Assembly (NCBI GenBank): GCA_947494825.1
Contig: CANLWN010000006.1
Coordinates: 248,001-312,000 of the forward strand
DNA: 64,000 nt
Direction: 5' to 3'
From: an uncultured Flavobacteriaceae bacterium
GTDB lineage: Bacteria > Bacteroidota > Bacteroidia > Flavobacteriales > Flavobacteriaceae
The notes beneath the pieces were generated by a model. That model was not told the origin of the DNA. It worked only from the letters and a program-made list of their open reading frames with translations, and ran no database searches. The first letter of the stretch is position 1. Every line of letters begins with the position of its first letter. Below, piece after piece: positions 51,700-59,756 of this stretch. Made by a program: the position numbers and the translations under genes.

Positions 51700-52479
51700 T
51701 TAGTTAGCCCCTTGGTGTTCTTCCCAATAATTTTCATCAATATACTTTATGGCCTGCTGCTGCGTAAGCGCTGAAAAATTTTTATACCTGTGGTGCACAT
51801 CCACAATCTCGTCTATGGCCTTGGCCACCAGTTCCTTGTTCTCCCAAGCTGCCAACGTCCTTATCACCGTTTCCAAACAGCCTTTTTTATAGGAAATCTG
51901 TCCCAAGACGTGAACCAGTGTATTTTTCACCCTCGCGGTGGCATCATCTTGCAGAACCTCCAATAAGGGCAATACATCCTGCGGGTGCGTTCTTCCCCTT
52001 AGTTCGATTCCATGGCAAACTTCCCGTCGGATTTCCTTGTCCGGATGATTTAGGTAACCCTTGGCCCATGCCAAGGTAGGTCCCGGATTTTTTTGGCCCA
52101 TTTTCTTTAGGGAACCAATAACCGCGTTCCTAACGGAATGATGTGGATCAAAAAGGCCTTTGTCAAAAAAAATGGATACTGCCTCAAAATGGTACTTTCC
52201 TATTTCGCCAGCCGCATTGATTGCGGTTTGCCGTACCTTTTCGTTATGGGATTTCAACAACTTAAGCAATTGGGTCTTGATGTTTTCCCGTTGATCCTCC
52301 TGGGCCATGTATATCCTACCCAAGGCGAGATAGCCTGCTTTTCGGATATAGGTATCCTCGTTGGAAAAATAACTCAGGATCGCGGGGGTTTCCCCTTCCG
52401 CGATATTGCGGGCAATAGCTTGATGAATTTCCTCCACCAGTATTGCCCGCGCTTCCTTTGATAAATCGTAAAAGCCCAT
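51700..52479 (-). CDS. HEAT-repeat protein
   Basis: A 259-residue all-helical protein built of about six HEAT-like repeats (for example VRQTAINAAGEIGKY, VRNAVIGSLKKMGQK, IRREVCHGIELRGR, TARVKNTLVHVLGQI). No catalytic motif; most likely a protein-binding scaffold. It is 12 bases from the convergent aldo/keto reductase and 65 bases downstream of the riboswitch-controlled TonB receptor's 3' side. Function unknown. Confidence 0.85.
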   Translation of the reverse strand: MGFYDLSKEARAILVEEIHQAIARNIAEGETPAILSYFSNEDTYIRKAGYLALGRIYMAQEDQRENIKTQLLKLLKSHNEKVRQTAINAAGEIGKYHFEAVSIFFDKGLFDPHHSVRNAVIGSLKKMGQKNPGPTLAWAKGYLNHPDKEIRREVCHGIELRGRTHPQDVLPLLEVLQDDATARVKNTLVHVLGQISYKKGCLETVIRTLAAWENKELVAKAIDEIVDVHHRYKNFSALTQQQAIKYIDENYWEEHQGAN

Positions 52480-52544
52480 TCTTGGATCCCTATGTGTCTT
52501 AGCTTAAAGGTACGGCACCGCTCTGGATTTCCTAAGTAATGGTC

Positions 52545-54704
52545 CTAAAAATTGAAGCTGGCCCCTAGGAGAAAGTTGGTGCCTGCCTGTGGATAAAAGC
52601 CTTGAACCTCAAACGAATTTCCAGGGGTGGAAAAATTGTCCAGGAAGGTGTATCCATTGGACACATATCGTTCATCAAAAATATTGTTTACCAATCCGGA
52701 TAGGACAACGGACTTGAAAATACGTCTCGTCCTAATTTCATAGGTGATATTAAAATCGGTCGTAAAATAGCCCTCCAACATGGACGCCTCTGTATCGGTA
52801 TTGCTCAAATATTGATCCCCGACAAGTTTGGAATACAAAGCCAGTTCAAAATCGTTCAAAGGTGCATAAGAAATGACATTTCCAGCAATTATGGAGGGTG
52901 AAAAGGCAATGTTGGTATCTCCCAAATTCGTAGTAACCCCATCCCGCACAAGAACAAAATCCTTTATTTTATTGCTGCTCAGGGCCAAATTTGGCCTCAT
53001 GGAAAATTTGTCCGAAAACTGTATACTGGCGTCCAATTCCAGTCCCGCACGATAGCTGTCGGCCACGTTGGCTCTAATATAGGCCCCTACATCGTTAATA
53101 TTGCCGGTTACTATCAATTGGTCTTTGTAATCCATGTAATACAGGTTGGCATTCAATTGTATACGAGGTGAGACATACCGCCAGCCCAGTTCAAAATCAT
53201 TTAATCGCTCCTGCCTGGGGCTCCCGTTTTCATAATCGTTCCTGTTGGGTTCGCGATGGGCCACGGCATAGGAAAAATAAAAATTGTTGTTGGGGTCCAA
53301 ATCATAGGTAATCCCGGCCTTGGGATTGAAGAAATTGAAGGTGTCGTCTACCAATCCCGTATCCGCTCCGTTTGCCTCGTAGGTTACCGTTCTATACTGT
53401 AGATCTCCATAGAGGCTCCATGTATCGTTCAACTTGTAATTGGCTTTGGCGAAAAGATTAAGGTCGGTCTTGGTGGAGTTGTCCTCATAATACCTATCCC
53501 TGCTATTGACATTGTTGGCAAAACGGGCCCAAATAACCTCCCCAAAATGATCCCCTTTATAGTTGTTCCATCCTCCACCGAGGATTAGGTCTACCTTGTC
53601 TTTCTTGTAATTCGCGGAAAATACGGTGCCATAAAAATCGTTATCCAACCAGCGTCTACGAATAATATCGGTTGTATTTACAAGCGTACCGTCCACCGTT
53701 ATTGGCGTTATGCCATAGGTGTCAAAATCGTCGTCTTCCCTAAACTCCTCGAAGAAGCCCCTGCCCCTGGTGTAGTGCAAGGCAATGTTGCTGCTCCAGG
53801 TATCCGATATTTGTTCGTTCCAGAGCAGTTGCGCATGGTCCTGTTTATAATTGTCTACCTGATTTTCATGAAATCGGGTATTTCCGTTTTCATCGGTATA
53901 TATTCCGGCAGGATTAAAGGTCCTATCCGTTGCCAAGGTGGCAGCATCGATCCCAAACCAGGACTGGTACGTTATTTCATGTCCGCCGAACAACAAGGCC
54001 TTTATCAAGGTATTGTCATCACGATAGGCCCCCTGTAAAAAATAGGAATCCAGTTCGGAAGAAGCACGATCTATATATCCGTCAGAAGTAATCCGTGATA
54101 AACGGCCCGAAATTTCGATATGATCGTTCAACAGGCCCGTACTGAACTTTATATTATTCCTAAGGGTGTTAAAGCTGCCTATGGAAGAGGAAATTTTTCC
54201 ATAGCCGTCTTCAGAAACTGCATCGGTCAATAGGTTGAGACTGGCTCCAAAAGCGCCCGCCCCATTGGTAGAGGCACCAACCCCACGCTGCAACTGCAAA
54301 CTTTCCGTGGAGGACGCAAAATCGGGCATATTTACCCAAAAGGTACCGTGCGATTCGGCATCATTATAGGGAATCCCGTTGATGGTCACGTTTACCCGTG
54401 TGGCATCACTGCCTCGCACCCGTATGCCCGTGTAGCCCACACCCGCTCCCGCATCGGAAGTGGTAACCACGGAAGGTAAAAAGTTCATTAATACAGGGAT
54501 GTCCTGGCCCAAATTCCTAGGTGCTATCTCCTTCCTATCCAGATTGGAGAAGGTAACCGGCATTTGTTTGGTTACCCTTACCGCCTGAACCAACACCTCG
54601 TCCAGTACAATTTTTTTGCCCATCAGTGAGTCCGTGGGACTTTCTTGGGCCATGGCGCCCATGGCCAGCCCTGAGCAGGCCAAAGTTGTGAATATAGTTT
54701 TCAT
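52545..54704 (-). CDS. TonB-dependent receptor, predicted thiamine transporter, under a TPP riboswitch
   Basis: A 719-residue outer-membrane receptor: signal peptide ending ...GAMAQ, a plug domain (VLMNFLPSVVTTSDAGAGVGYTGIRVRGSD, residues about 70-100 region; key RVRGSDATRVNVTINGIPYND), and a beta-barrel ending in an aromatic residue (LLGASFNF). A TPP riboswitch on the same strand lies about 100 bases upstream, so the cargo is very probably thiamine or a related vitamin B1 precursor (the Bacteroidota OMR1 type, family knowledge). Divergent from the hybrid kinase. Confidence 0.9.
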   Translation of the reverse strand: MKTIFTTLACSGLAMGAMAQESPTDSLMGKKIVLDEVLVQAVRVTKQMPVTFSNLDRKEIAPRNLGQDIPVLMNFLPSVVTTSDAGAGVGYTGIRVRGSDATRVNVTINGIPYNDAESHGTFWVNMPDFASSTESLQLQRGVGASTNGAGAFGASLNLLTDAVSEDGYGKISSSIGSFNTLRNNIKFSTGLLNDHIEISGRLSRITSDGYIDRASSELDSYFLQGAYRDDNTLIKALLFGGHEITYQSWFGIDAATLATDRTFNPAGIYTDENGNTRFHENQVDNYKQDHAQLLWNEQISDTWSSNIALHYTRGRGFFEEFREDDDFDTYGITPITVDGTLVNTTDIIRRRWLDNDFYGTVFSANYKKDKVDLILGGGWNNYKGDHFGEVIWARFANNVNSRDRYYEDNSTKTDLNLFAKANYKLNDTWSLYGDLQYRTVTYEANGADTGLVDDTFNFFNPKAGITYDLDPNNNFYFSYAVAHREPNRNDYENGSPRQERLNDFELGWRYVSPRIQLNANLYYMDYKDQLIVTGNINDVGAYIRANVADSYRAGLELDASIQFSDKFSMRPNLALSSNKIKDFVLVRDGVTTNLGDTNIAFSPSIIAGNVISYAPLNDFELALYSKLVGDQYLSNTDTEASMLEGYFTTDFNITYEIRTRRIFKSVVLSGLVNNIFDERYVSNGYTFLDNFSTPGNSFEVQGFYPQAGTNFLLGASFNF

Positions 54705-54805
54705 CCGTAAAAAATTTCTACGAATAAAAGGGGCTATTATTCTGGTTTAACTTGATTTTTGTTTCTTCCGAAACCTTGAAAATTCCAAATTGTGGCCTTG
54801 TGGCC

Positions 54806-54892
54806 ATCCCTTGGCAGCATTACCTGCCCAGGTTCATTGGGTATAATCTCAGCCCATTCCGGTCATTGTCCGGATGAGCACCCCTTTGAGAT
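54806..54892 (-). promoter_or_regulatory. TPP riboswitch (THI element)
   Basis: Minus strand read 5' to 3' contains GGGGTGCTC, then CTGAGATTATACCC, then AATGAACCTG and TAATGCTGCCAAGGGAT, the conserved THI-box segments in order. P1 can form between ATCTC (54892-54888) and GGGAT (54810-54806). A P3-like arm TCCGGACAATGACCGGA lies between. It should shut down the TonB receptor when TPP is abundant. The receptor starts about 100 bases downstream. Confidence 0.93.
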
Positions 54893-54896
54893 ACCG

Positions 54897-54904
54897 CAAA
54901 GATA
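54897..54904 (-). promoter_or_regulatory. Promoter -7 box TATCTTTG for the riboswitch-receptor transcript
   Basis: Minus strand TATCTTTG, exact TAnnTTTG match. Its predicted transcription start, about 5 bases on, coincides with the 5' edge of riboswitch P1 at 54892. Confidence 0.65.
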
Positions 54905-55017
54905 GCTTTGGGTTCTGACATTTCATAACAAAAGGGCCAACAATTAACCTTTAGGTATAAACCTTCCAAGGGCCGCTTACGTAAATACAGTATGTCCTTT
55001 GTTCCCCAAACAGCAAG

Positions 55018-57489
55018 ATGAACGGATCCAAAAACAAATTCACGCTAAAAATAATGTTCAGCTACCTGATCCTGGGGTGCTTGGCATTGGTTGCAGGTTA
55101 TTTCATATTATCTGAAATACGGGTCTTTCTCTCCTCCGAGACCGCCGAAGAAAACGATATTAAACTGTTGCGGGCCGGATCTTTGCTCACGGAACTTCAC
55201 GAGGCCGAGAGCCTATCCAAAATGGCGCTTCAGACCAGAACCAGGAAAAACTTTGATGCCTATTCCCAAAAAATTGATTCGGTGTTATTGGAAATAGACC
55301 TTTTAAAGGCACTTACCGAGAGTGATCATCAGAAAAACCTATTGGATAGTGTACAGGTCTTGTTGAAGGAGAAGGTGAGCAATAGCAACCAACTCCGAAG
55401 GTTGAAGATGAAAAGCGCTTCAAACAGTTCCATTGACGATGCCTTGGAAGAGTTGGGTAAAATGGAAGCTTCCTTTGGGAAACTGACCGTTGAAAATTTC
55501 AACCAAAATCCCGAGAAATTGGAACCGTACAAACGAAAGATCCTGGAGGATTGGGTGGCCTATTTAAACGAAAACATCCCCGAAAGCGCCTCTGGGATGT
55601 CCAACTCAAAGCAGTTAGACTCTGTCCTTACCGCTTCCAAACTAATCCTTGATCGGGCCAAACAAATCGATACCGAGACGCAAAGATCACTGGCTAGGAA
55701 GGAAATGGAGCTGAACAGAAACGACCTGGAGCTTTCCCGTCAATTGCGCGGTATTATTTCGGCCTTTGAGCGGGAAATCATGATCAGGTCCTACAATGAC
55801 AACCTCAAAAAACAATCCGCGCTCAAGCGAAGTATTCGCTTGGCCGGTTTTGCCGCCCTTATGGGATTTATTGTGGTAGGGATCTTTACGTTTTTGATTA
55901 CACGAGACTTTTGGCGGGTGCAGACCTACCGGCAAAAACTGGAAATGGAAAAAAAGTATTCCGAGTCCCTCCTAAAAAGCAGGGAGCGGTTAATTTCCAC
56001 GGTAAGCCATGACCTGCGCACCCCATTGAACACTATTTCGGGCTATTCCGAATTGATGGAGAATACCGGGCTCACAGGAAAACAGGTGGGTTATTTAAGG
56101 AATGTAAAATCGGCCTCGAGCTATGTGAACAGCTTGGTAAACGACCTTCTGGATTTTTCCAAGTTGGAGGCCGACAAGATAACCATTGAAAGGATTCCCT
56201 TTGTTCTGGCGTATGTGATTCGGGAAACTTCGGAAAATCTCAAGGAGCTCTATCACAAAAAAAATGTAACACTGGAACTGGATATAGACCAACGCTTGGA
56301 AGAAACGGTATTATCGGATCCCTTTAGAATTCGTCAAATACTTACCAACCTTATCGATAATGCCTATAAATTTACACAGGAAGGGTTCATTAAGATAAGT
56401 GCCCGCATACTTCGCAAGGACAATGATATCTATACCGCGGTAATTACGGTAACCGATAGTGGAATCGGGATCAAAAAGGAAAAACAGGAACTTATTTTCA
56501 AGGAATTCACCCAAGCGGAAGAGAGTACCGAAAAAAAATACGGGGGCTATGGTCTTGGTCTCACGATTTCCAAAAAACTGGCCGATCTTTTAGGCGGGTC
56601 GATCCGTCTCGAAAGCCAGGGAGACAAAGGCAGCACCTTTAGTCTACAGCTTCCTTTGGAACGTTCAACAAGCCCTCCGGAAACGCAAAAAAAGGCAGCG
56701 CAACTTTCGGTCGCTGGGCTTAGTATACTCATTTTGGACGATGACAGGGCCATGTTGGAACTGTTGGAGGACGTTTGCCATAACGCAGGGATCAAGGCGC
56801 ATGTTTTTAACGATTTTAAGGATATAGGCCGCGGCCCGGATCTCACTTACGACTTGGTACTGACCGATATCCAAATGCCCTTTATCAACGGATTTGAAGT
56901 CCTTGAAAAATTGCGTTCCACGGCCTATCCACATTACATAGATCAGCCGATCATAGCCATGACCGGAAGAAAGGACCTGAAACAGGAAGTATATGAACAG
57001 GCAGGTTTTGCCGCAGTACTGTCCAAACCTTTTTCCAAAAACCAGCTCATGCAGTTACTGGGCCAACTATTCCCTCAAACGATAACGGAACCTTCGCAAA
57101 TGGTTCCCGCATCCTCTCCAAACACAACTGGATCTTCCCTATTTAGCTTGGAGGTACTCCATTCCTTTCTGGGTGATCAGGAGGAAGCGATCAATGAGGT
57201 GCTGTATACCTTTAGGGCCGATACCCGTAAAAACATGAAGCTTTTGAAAGCAGGGGTTTCCACAAATAACTATGCACAGATCAACCAAACGGCACATAGG
57301 ATGTTGCCCATGTTCCGTCAGCTCAAAGCTACGGGTAGTGTTGTTATCCTGGAACGCTTGGAGTTGATCGAGAAGGAGCCCGAGGCTAGCAAACTAAAGG
57401 CCAACTTTGATGCCCTAGGTGAAGAGATCGCGACCCTTTTGCAGGCGGTAAACTCCCATTTGACTAAAAGTCCAAGTTATAGTGGTTAA
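55018..57489 (+). CDS. Hybrid histidine kinase (HK-REC-HPt)
   Basis: An 823-residue protein: membrane helix (about residues 9-29), a ~250-residue helical extracytoplasmic domain, a second helix (about 272-294), kinase core with His331 (STVSHDLRTPLN) and G boxes (DSGIGIK, GGYGLGLTISKKL), a receiver domain with Asp617 (LVLTDIQMP), and a C-terminal HPt domain with His760 (NQTAHRMLP). A complete phosphorelay in one protein, ready to pass phosphate to a separate regulator. Its 3' end overlaps the convergent NtrC-type gene by 26 bases, the likely partner. Confidence 0.9.
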   Translation: MNGSKNKFTLKIMFSYLILGCLALVAGYFILSEIRVFLSSETAEENDIKLLRAGSLLTELHEAESLSKMALQTRTRKNFDAYSQKIDSVLLEIDLLKALTESDHQKNLLDSVQVLLKEKVSNSNQLRRLKMKSASNSSIDDALEELGKMEASFGKLTVENFNQNPEKLEPYKRKILEDWVAYLNENIPESASGMSNSKQLDSVLTASKLILDRAKQIDTETQRSLARKEMELNRNDLELSRQLRGIISAFEREIMIRSYNDNLKKQSALKRSIRLAGFAALMGFIVVGIFTFLITRDFWRVQTYRQKLEMEKKYSESLLKSRERLISTVSHDLRTPLNTISGYSELMENTGLTGKQVGYLRNVKSASSYVNSLVNDLLDFSKLEADKITIERIPFVLAYVIRETSENLKELYHKKNVTLELDIDQRLEETVLSDPFRIRQILTNLIDNAYKFTQEGFIKISARILRKDNDIYTAVITVTDSGIGIKKEKQELIFKEFTQAEESTEKKYGGYGLGLTISKKLADLLGGSIRLESQGDKGSTFSLQLPLERSTSPPETQKKAAQLSVAGLSILILDDDRAMLELLEDVCHNAGIKAHVFNDFKDIGRGPDLTYDLVLTDIQMPFINGFEVLEKLRSTAYPHYIDQPIIAMTGRKDLKQEVYEQAGFAAVLSKPFSKNQLMQLLGQLFPQTITEPSQMVPASSPNTTGSSLFSLEVLHSFLGDQEEAINEVLYTFRADTRKNMKLLKAGVSTNNYAQINQTAHRMLPMFRQLKATGSVVILERLELIEKEPEASKLKANFDALGEEIATLLQAVNSHLTKSPSYSG

Positions 57490-58810
57490 TTTTATTGTAA
57501 AGGGTCTTTCGGGTTACCTGTAGCAATTTTGCGGCCTTTGACTTGTTGAAATTGGCCCGTTTCAAAGCTTTAATAATTTGGTCCTTTTCATAATGCTCTT
57601 TGGAAAAGTTCTCCACAAGCACATCCTTTCCTGAGCCTTGGACTAGCTCCTTGGCCAGGGCAGCGCGCTCCACATAATCCGTTGTAGTCAGTAATACGGC
57701 GCGTTTTATAACATTTTGCAGCTCTCTTAGGTTTCCTGGCCAGGAATAGCGTTCAAAAATTTCCAGGACCTCCTCGGTAAAGCCTACTACATTCTTATTG
57801 AGGGTTTCATTGGCGCGCTGTAAAAAATAATCGGCAAACAACACCAAGTCTTCGTACCGGTCTGCCAGGGAGGGTATCTCAATGGAAAACTCGTTGAGCC
57901 TATGGTACAGGTCTTCCCTAAAAGTGCCTCTTTCTACTGCCGCGGCCAGATCTTCATTAGTTGCGGTAATAATACGCAGGTCTACCTCAATTTCTTGGGT
58001 ACTTCCCAACTTTTTTATCTTTCGTTCCTGCAATGCCCGTAGCAGTTGCATCTGATTTTCATAGGAAAGGTTACCGATTTCATCTAGAAATAAGGTGCCC
58101 TCGTTGGCCGCTTCAAAATGACCTATTTTATCTTCCACTGCACCGGTAAAGCTCCCCTTGATATGTCCAAAGAACTCGCTGGTGGCAATTTCCTTGGGAA
58201 TAGCCCCGCAATCTACTGCTACAAAAGTAAAGTCCTTTCTTTTACTGTATTCATGTATTGCCCTTGCCGTTACCTCTTTTCCCGTACCGCTCTCCCCGGA
58301 AATAAGGACGGACATATCTGTCGGTGCCACCAACTTTACATAATCGTTGAGCTTTTTGGAAGCGTCCCCGGTTCCTGAAACGGTCTTATTTTGTTGAACA
58401 CCATCACGGTTCTTCTTGGTAGGCTTGGATGGCGTGTCCAAGGTGGCAGTGCCATCCTTCAAGGCAGCTGCGATAACCATGACCATTTCGTCTGGGGTAA
58501 AGGGTTTGGAGATATAATCGTGAGCCCCCTTTTTCATGGCCCTTACGGCGGTCCCTACCTCCGCATATCCGGTCATTACGATTACCGGGGTTCTCGGTGT
58601 TAATTTTTTAATTTCAGACAATAACTGAATTCCGTCGTAGTTGGGGAGCCTTAAATCGGTAAGTACCAAATGGAACTCCTCACGGCCGAACTTGGTTTTG
58701 GCATCCGATGCGGTAAAGCTGGTCTGTACCTCATATCCTTTTTTGGTCAAAAACTTTTGCAGCATTTGACAAAAGGCGGCGTCATCCTCAATAATCAAGA
58801 TTTTGGGCAT
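57464..58810 (-). CDS. NtrC-type sigma-54-dependent response regulator
   Basis: A 448-residue regulator: receiver domain with Asp52 (LVLTDLRLPNYDG), AAA+ domain with Walker A GESGTGKE, the sigma-54-contact loop GSFTGA (a variant of GAFTGA), Walker B GTLFLDEIGNL, and a Fis-type HTH (FNKSKAAKLLQVTRKTLYNK) at the end. So it activates sigma-54 promoters. Its partner is probably the hybrid kinase convergent with it. A 24-base palindrome is at 58818-58841 in its own promoter region. Confidence 0.93.
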   Translation of the reverse strand: MPKILIIEDDAAFCQMLQKFLTKKGYEVQTSFTASDAKTKFGREEFHLVLTDLRLPNYDGIQLLSEIKKLTPRTPVIVMTGYAEVGTAVRAMKKGAHDYISKPFTPDEMVMVIAAALKDGTATLDTPSKPTKKNRDGVQQNKTVSGTGDASKKLNDYVKLVAPTDMSVLISGESGTGKEVTARAIHEYSKRKDFTFVAVDCGAIPKEIATSEFFGHIKGSFTGAVEDKIGHFEAANEGTLFLDEIGNLSYENQMQLLRALQERKIKKLGSTQEIEVDLRIITATNEDLAAAVERGTFREDLYHRLNEFSIEIPSLADRYEDLVLFADYFLQRANETLNKNVVGFTEEVLEIFERYSWPGNLRELQNVIKRAVLLTTTDYVERAALAKELVQGSGKDVLVENFSKEHYEKDQIIKALKRANFNKSKAAKLLQVTRKTLYNKINHYNLDF

Positions 58811-58817
58811 ATCAAAA

Positions 58818-58841
58818 ACGTACTTATATAGGTATGTACGT
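58818..58841. promoter_or_regulatory. Inverted repeat upstream of the NtrC-type gene
   Basis: ACGTAC (58818-58823) and GTACGT (58836-58841) are perfect inverted arms, extended by one or two near-matches (ACGTACTTA / TATGTACGT). It begins 8 bases before the start codon at 58810. It could be an autoregulatory operator (inference). Confidence 0.4.
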
Positions 58842-58882
58842 AAAAATACCTAGGGAAGGCCGCAACAATTCTTAAAATAATG

Positions 58883-58920
58883 ACAAAAAAGAAAGGGACC
58901 AACTAAATGATCCCTTTCTA
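58883..58920 (-). terminator. Terminator of the PepSY-like gene
   Basis: Nine-base stem AGAAAGGGA (58890-58898) / TCCCTTTCT (58911-58919), 12-base loop, followed on the minus strand by TTTTTTG. Confidence 0.85.
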
Positions 58921-58960
58921 ACCAAACCAACTTGATACAAAACAAATAACTCAAGTTAAA

Positions 58961-59257
58961 TTATTGATCGATCCAGTTACCCTCCGCATCGGCAAACAAT
59001 GTTCCTGTTGTCCCGTCTTCCAAGGACACTTCCAATTTGTACTGCTTGGCTTCATTGATATACGCCTTATTGATGGTAGCCGTAGGGTAATTCTTGGCTA
59101 CAGCAGCGGTTACTGCTTCGGGCAATTCACTGGCAGCGATTTCTGTATAATCGTCTTGGGCCACCACCACTTCGGTAGCATCGGCCTGCGCCTCATCTTG
59201 GGCAAATGCGGTTAATCCTACTAGGGCAAATGCGGCTGCAAAAAATAATTTTTTCAT
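58961..59257 (-). CDS. Small secreted PepSY-like protein
   Basis: A 98-residue protein: signal peptide MKKLFFAAAFALVGLTAFAQ, then an acidic linker and one PepSY-like unit (ELPEAVTAAVAKNYPTATINKAYIN... YKLEVSLEDGTTGTLFADAEGNWI). Such small periplasmic proteins are common in Bacteroidota; role unknown. It lies upstream of the NtrC-type regulator on the same strand but has its own terminator. A possible sigma-54 promoter is at 59305-59320 (inference). Confidence 0.85.
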   Translation of the reverse strand: MKKLFFAAAFALVGLTAFAQDEAQADATEVVVAQDDYTEIAASELPEAVTAAVAKNYPTATINKAYINEAKQYKLEVSLEDGTTGTLFADAEGNWIDQ

Positions 59258-59470
59258 GATCTTTATCTTTTATTTTATTTAATAATTAAACTTGTCCATA
59301 CCCTTGAAAAAATGATACCAATTGCCTATTTGGGCACTTTATTGTTTTATATAGCTGATTATCAATAATTTAATAGAAATCAATGAAAATTGTAGTTGTA
59401 TAATTATGTGTATTCCTTTTTGAAAGCGTATACATTTTACACACTTTTCACCTTCTTCCCTTCGCACCAT

Positions 59471-59506
59471 AAAAAAAGCCCCGAGGGTTTCTTTCCATCG
59501 GGGCTT
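59471..59506 (-). terminator. Strong minus-strand terminator without an adjacent gene
   Basis: Stem AAGCCCCGA (59476-59484) / TCGGGGCTT (59498-59506), loop GGGTTTCTTTCCA, followed on the minus strand by TTTTTTT. It is ~250 bases past the DUF4301 stop, so it either ends a long 3' UTR or an RNA encoded between. Confidence 0.8.
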
Positions 59507-59630
59507 CTTAAAACCAAACTAACCAAAAACTAACTCTATATAAAATTGGATTTCATGCAGGTCCTGTGAGGCATAAATAAAAGTCCCGCATGAATCCAGG
59601 GATAAATACGAAAAACAGTGCCATAATCCA
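59471..59630 (-). ncRNA. Candidate small RNA or short-ORF transcript ending at the 59471-59506 terminator
   Basis: The minus strand from about 59630 has an imperfect -7-like stretch (TTATTTTTTG), a stable hairpin (GGATTCATGC ... GCATGAAATCC), a U-rich linker and the strong terminator. A 23-codon open frame (59624-59553, MALFFVFIPGFM...) lies inside. I cannot tell a regulatory RNA from a 3' UTR of DUF4301. Confidence 0.3.
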
Positions 59631-59756
59631 AAAAATAACTAATTTATTGATAATCAGAAGTTTACAGAATTTTAGTTTGCCCTTGTTTTGTATAAAGCTG
59701 TGTAATTATATCTGGATATGTATAAGATTTACACACCTCTTTAACATGGAGGCAGA

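Larger units (their letters stand above)
59258..59756. other. Structured 0.5-kb intergenic region
   Basis: No certain gene. It holds, left to right: a sigma-54-like sequence on the minus strand (TGGTATC-n4-TTTCA, 59305-59320); the 14-mer CTGATTATCAATAA (59355-59368); a dyad with TGTATAATTAT and TTTTACACA arms (59397-59443); a GC-rich stem with a minus-strand T-run (59471-59506); an inverted pair GGATTTCATGC / GCATGAATCC (59548-59558, 59588-59597); the inverse copy of the 14-mer (minus strand, end at 59657); and a second dyad (59699-59735). Confidence 0.5.

Noticed and set aside
59339-59356. Plus-strand TGGGCAC-n4-TTGTT as a sigma-54 promoter
   Set aside because: The -12 GC is GT and it points toward a region with no gene on that strand.
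59605-59625. Minus-strand TGGCAC-n5-TTCGT as a sigma-54 site for the orphan transcript
   Set aside because: The essential GC at -12 is reversed to CG; noted but too weak.
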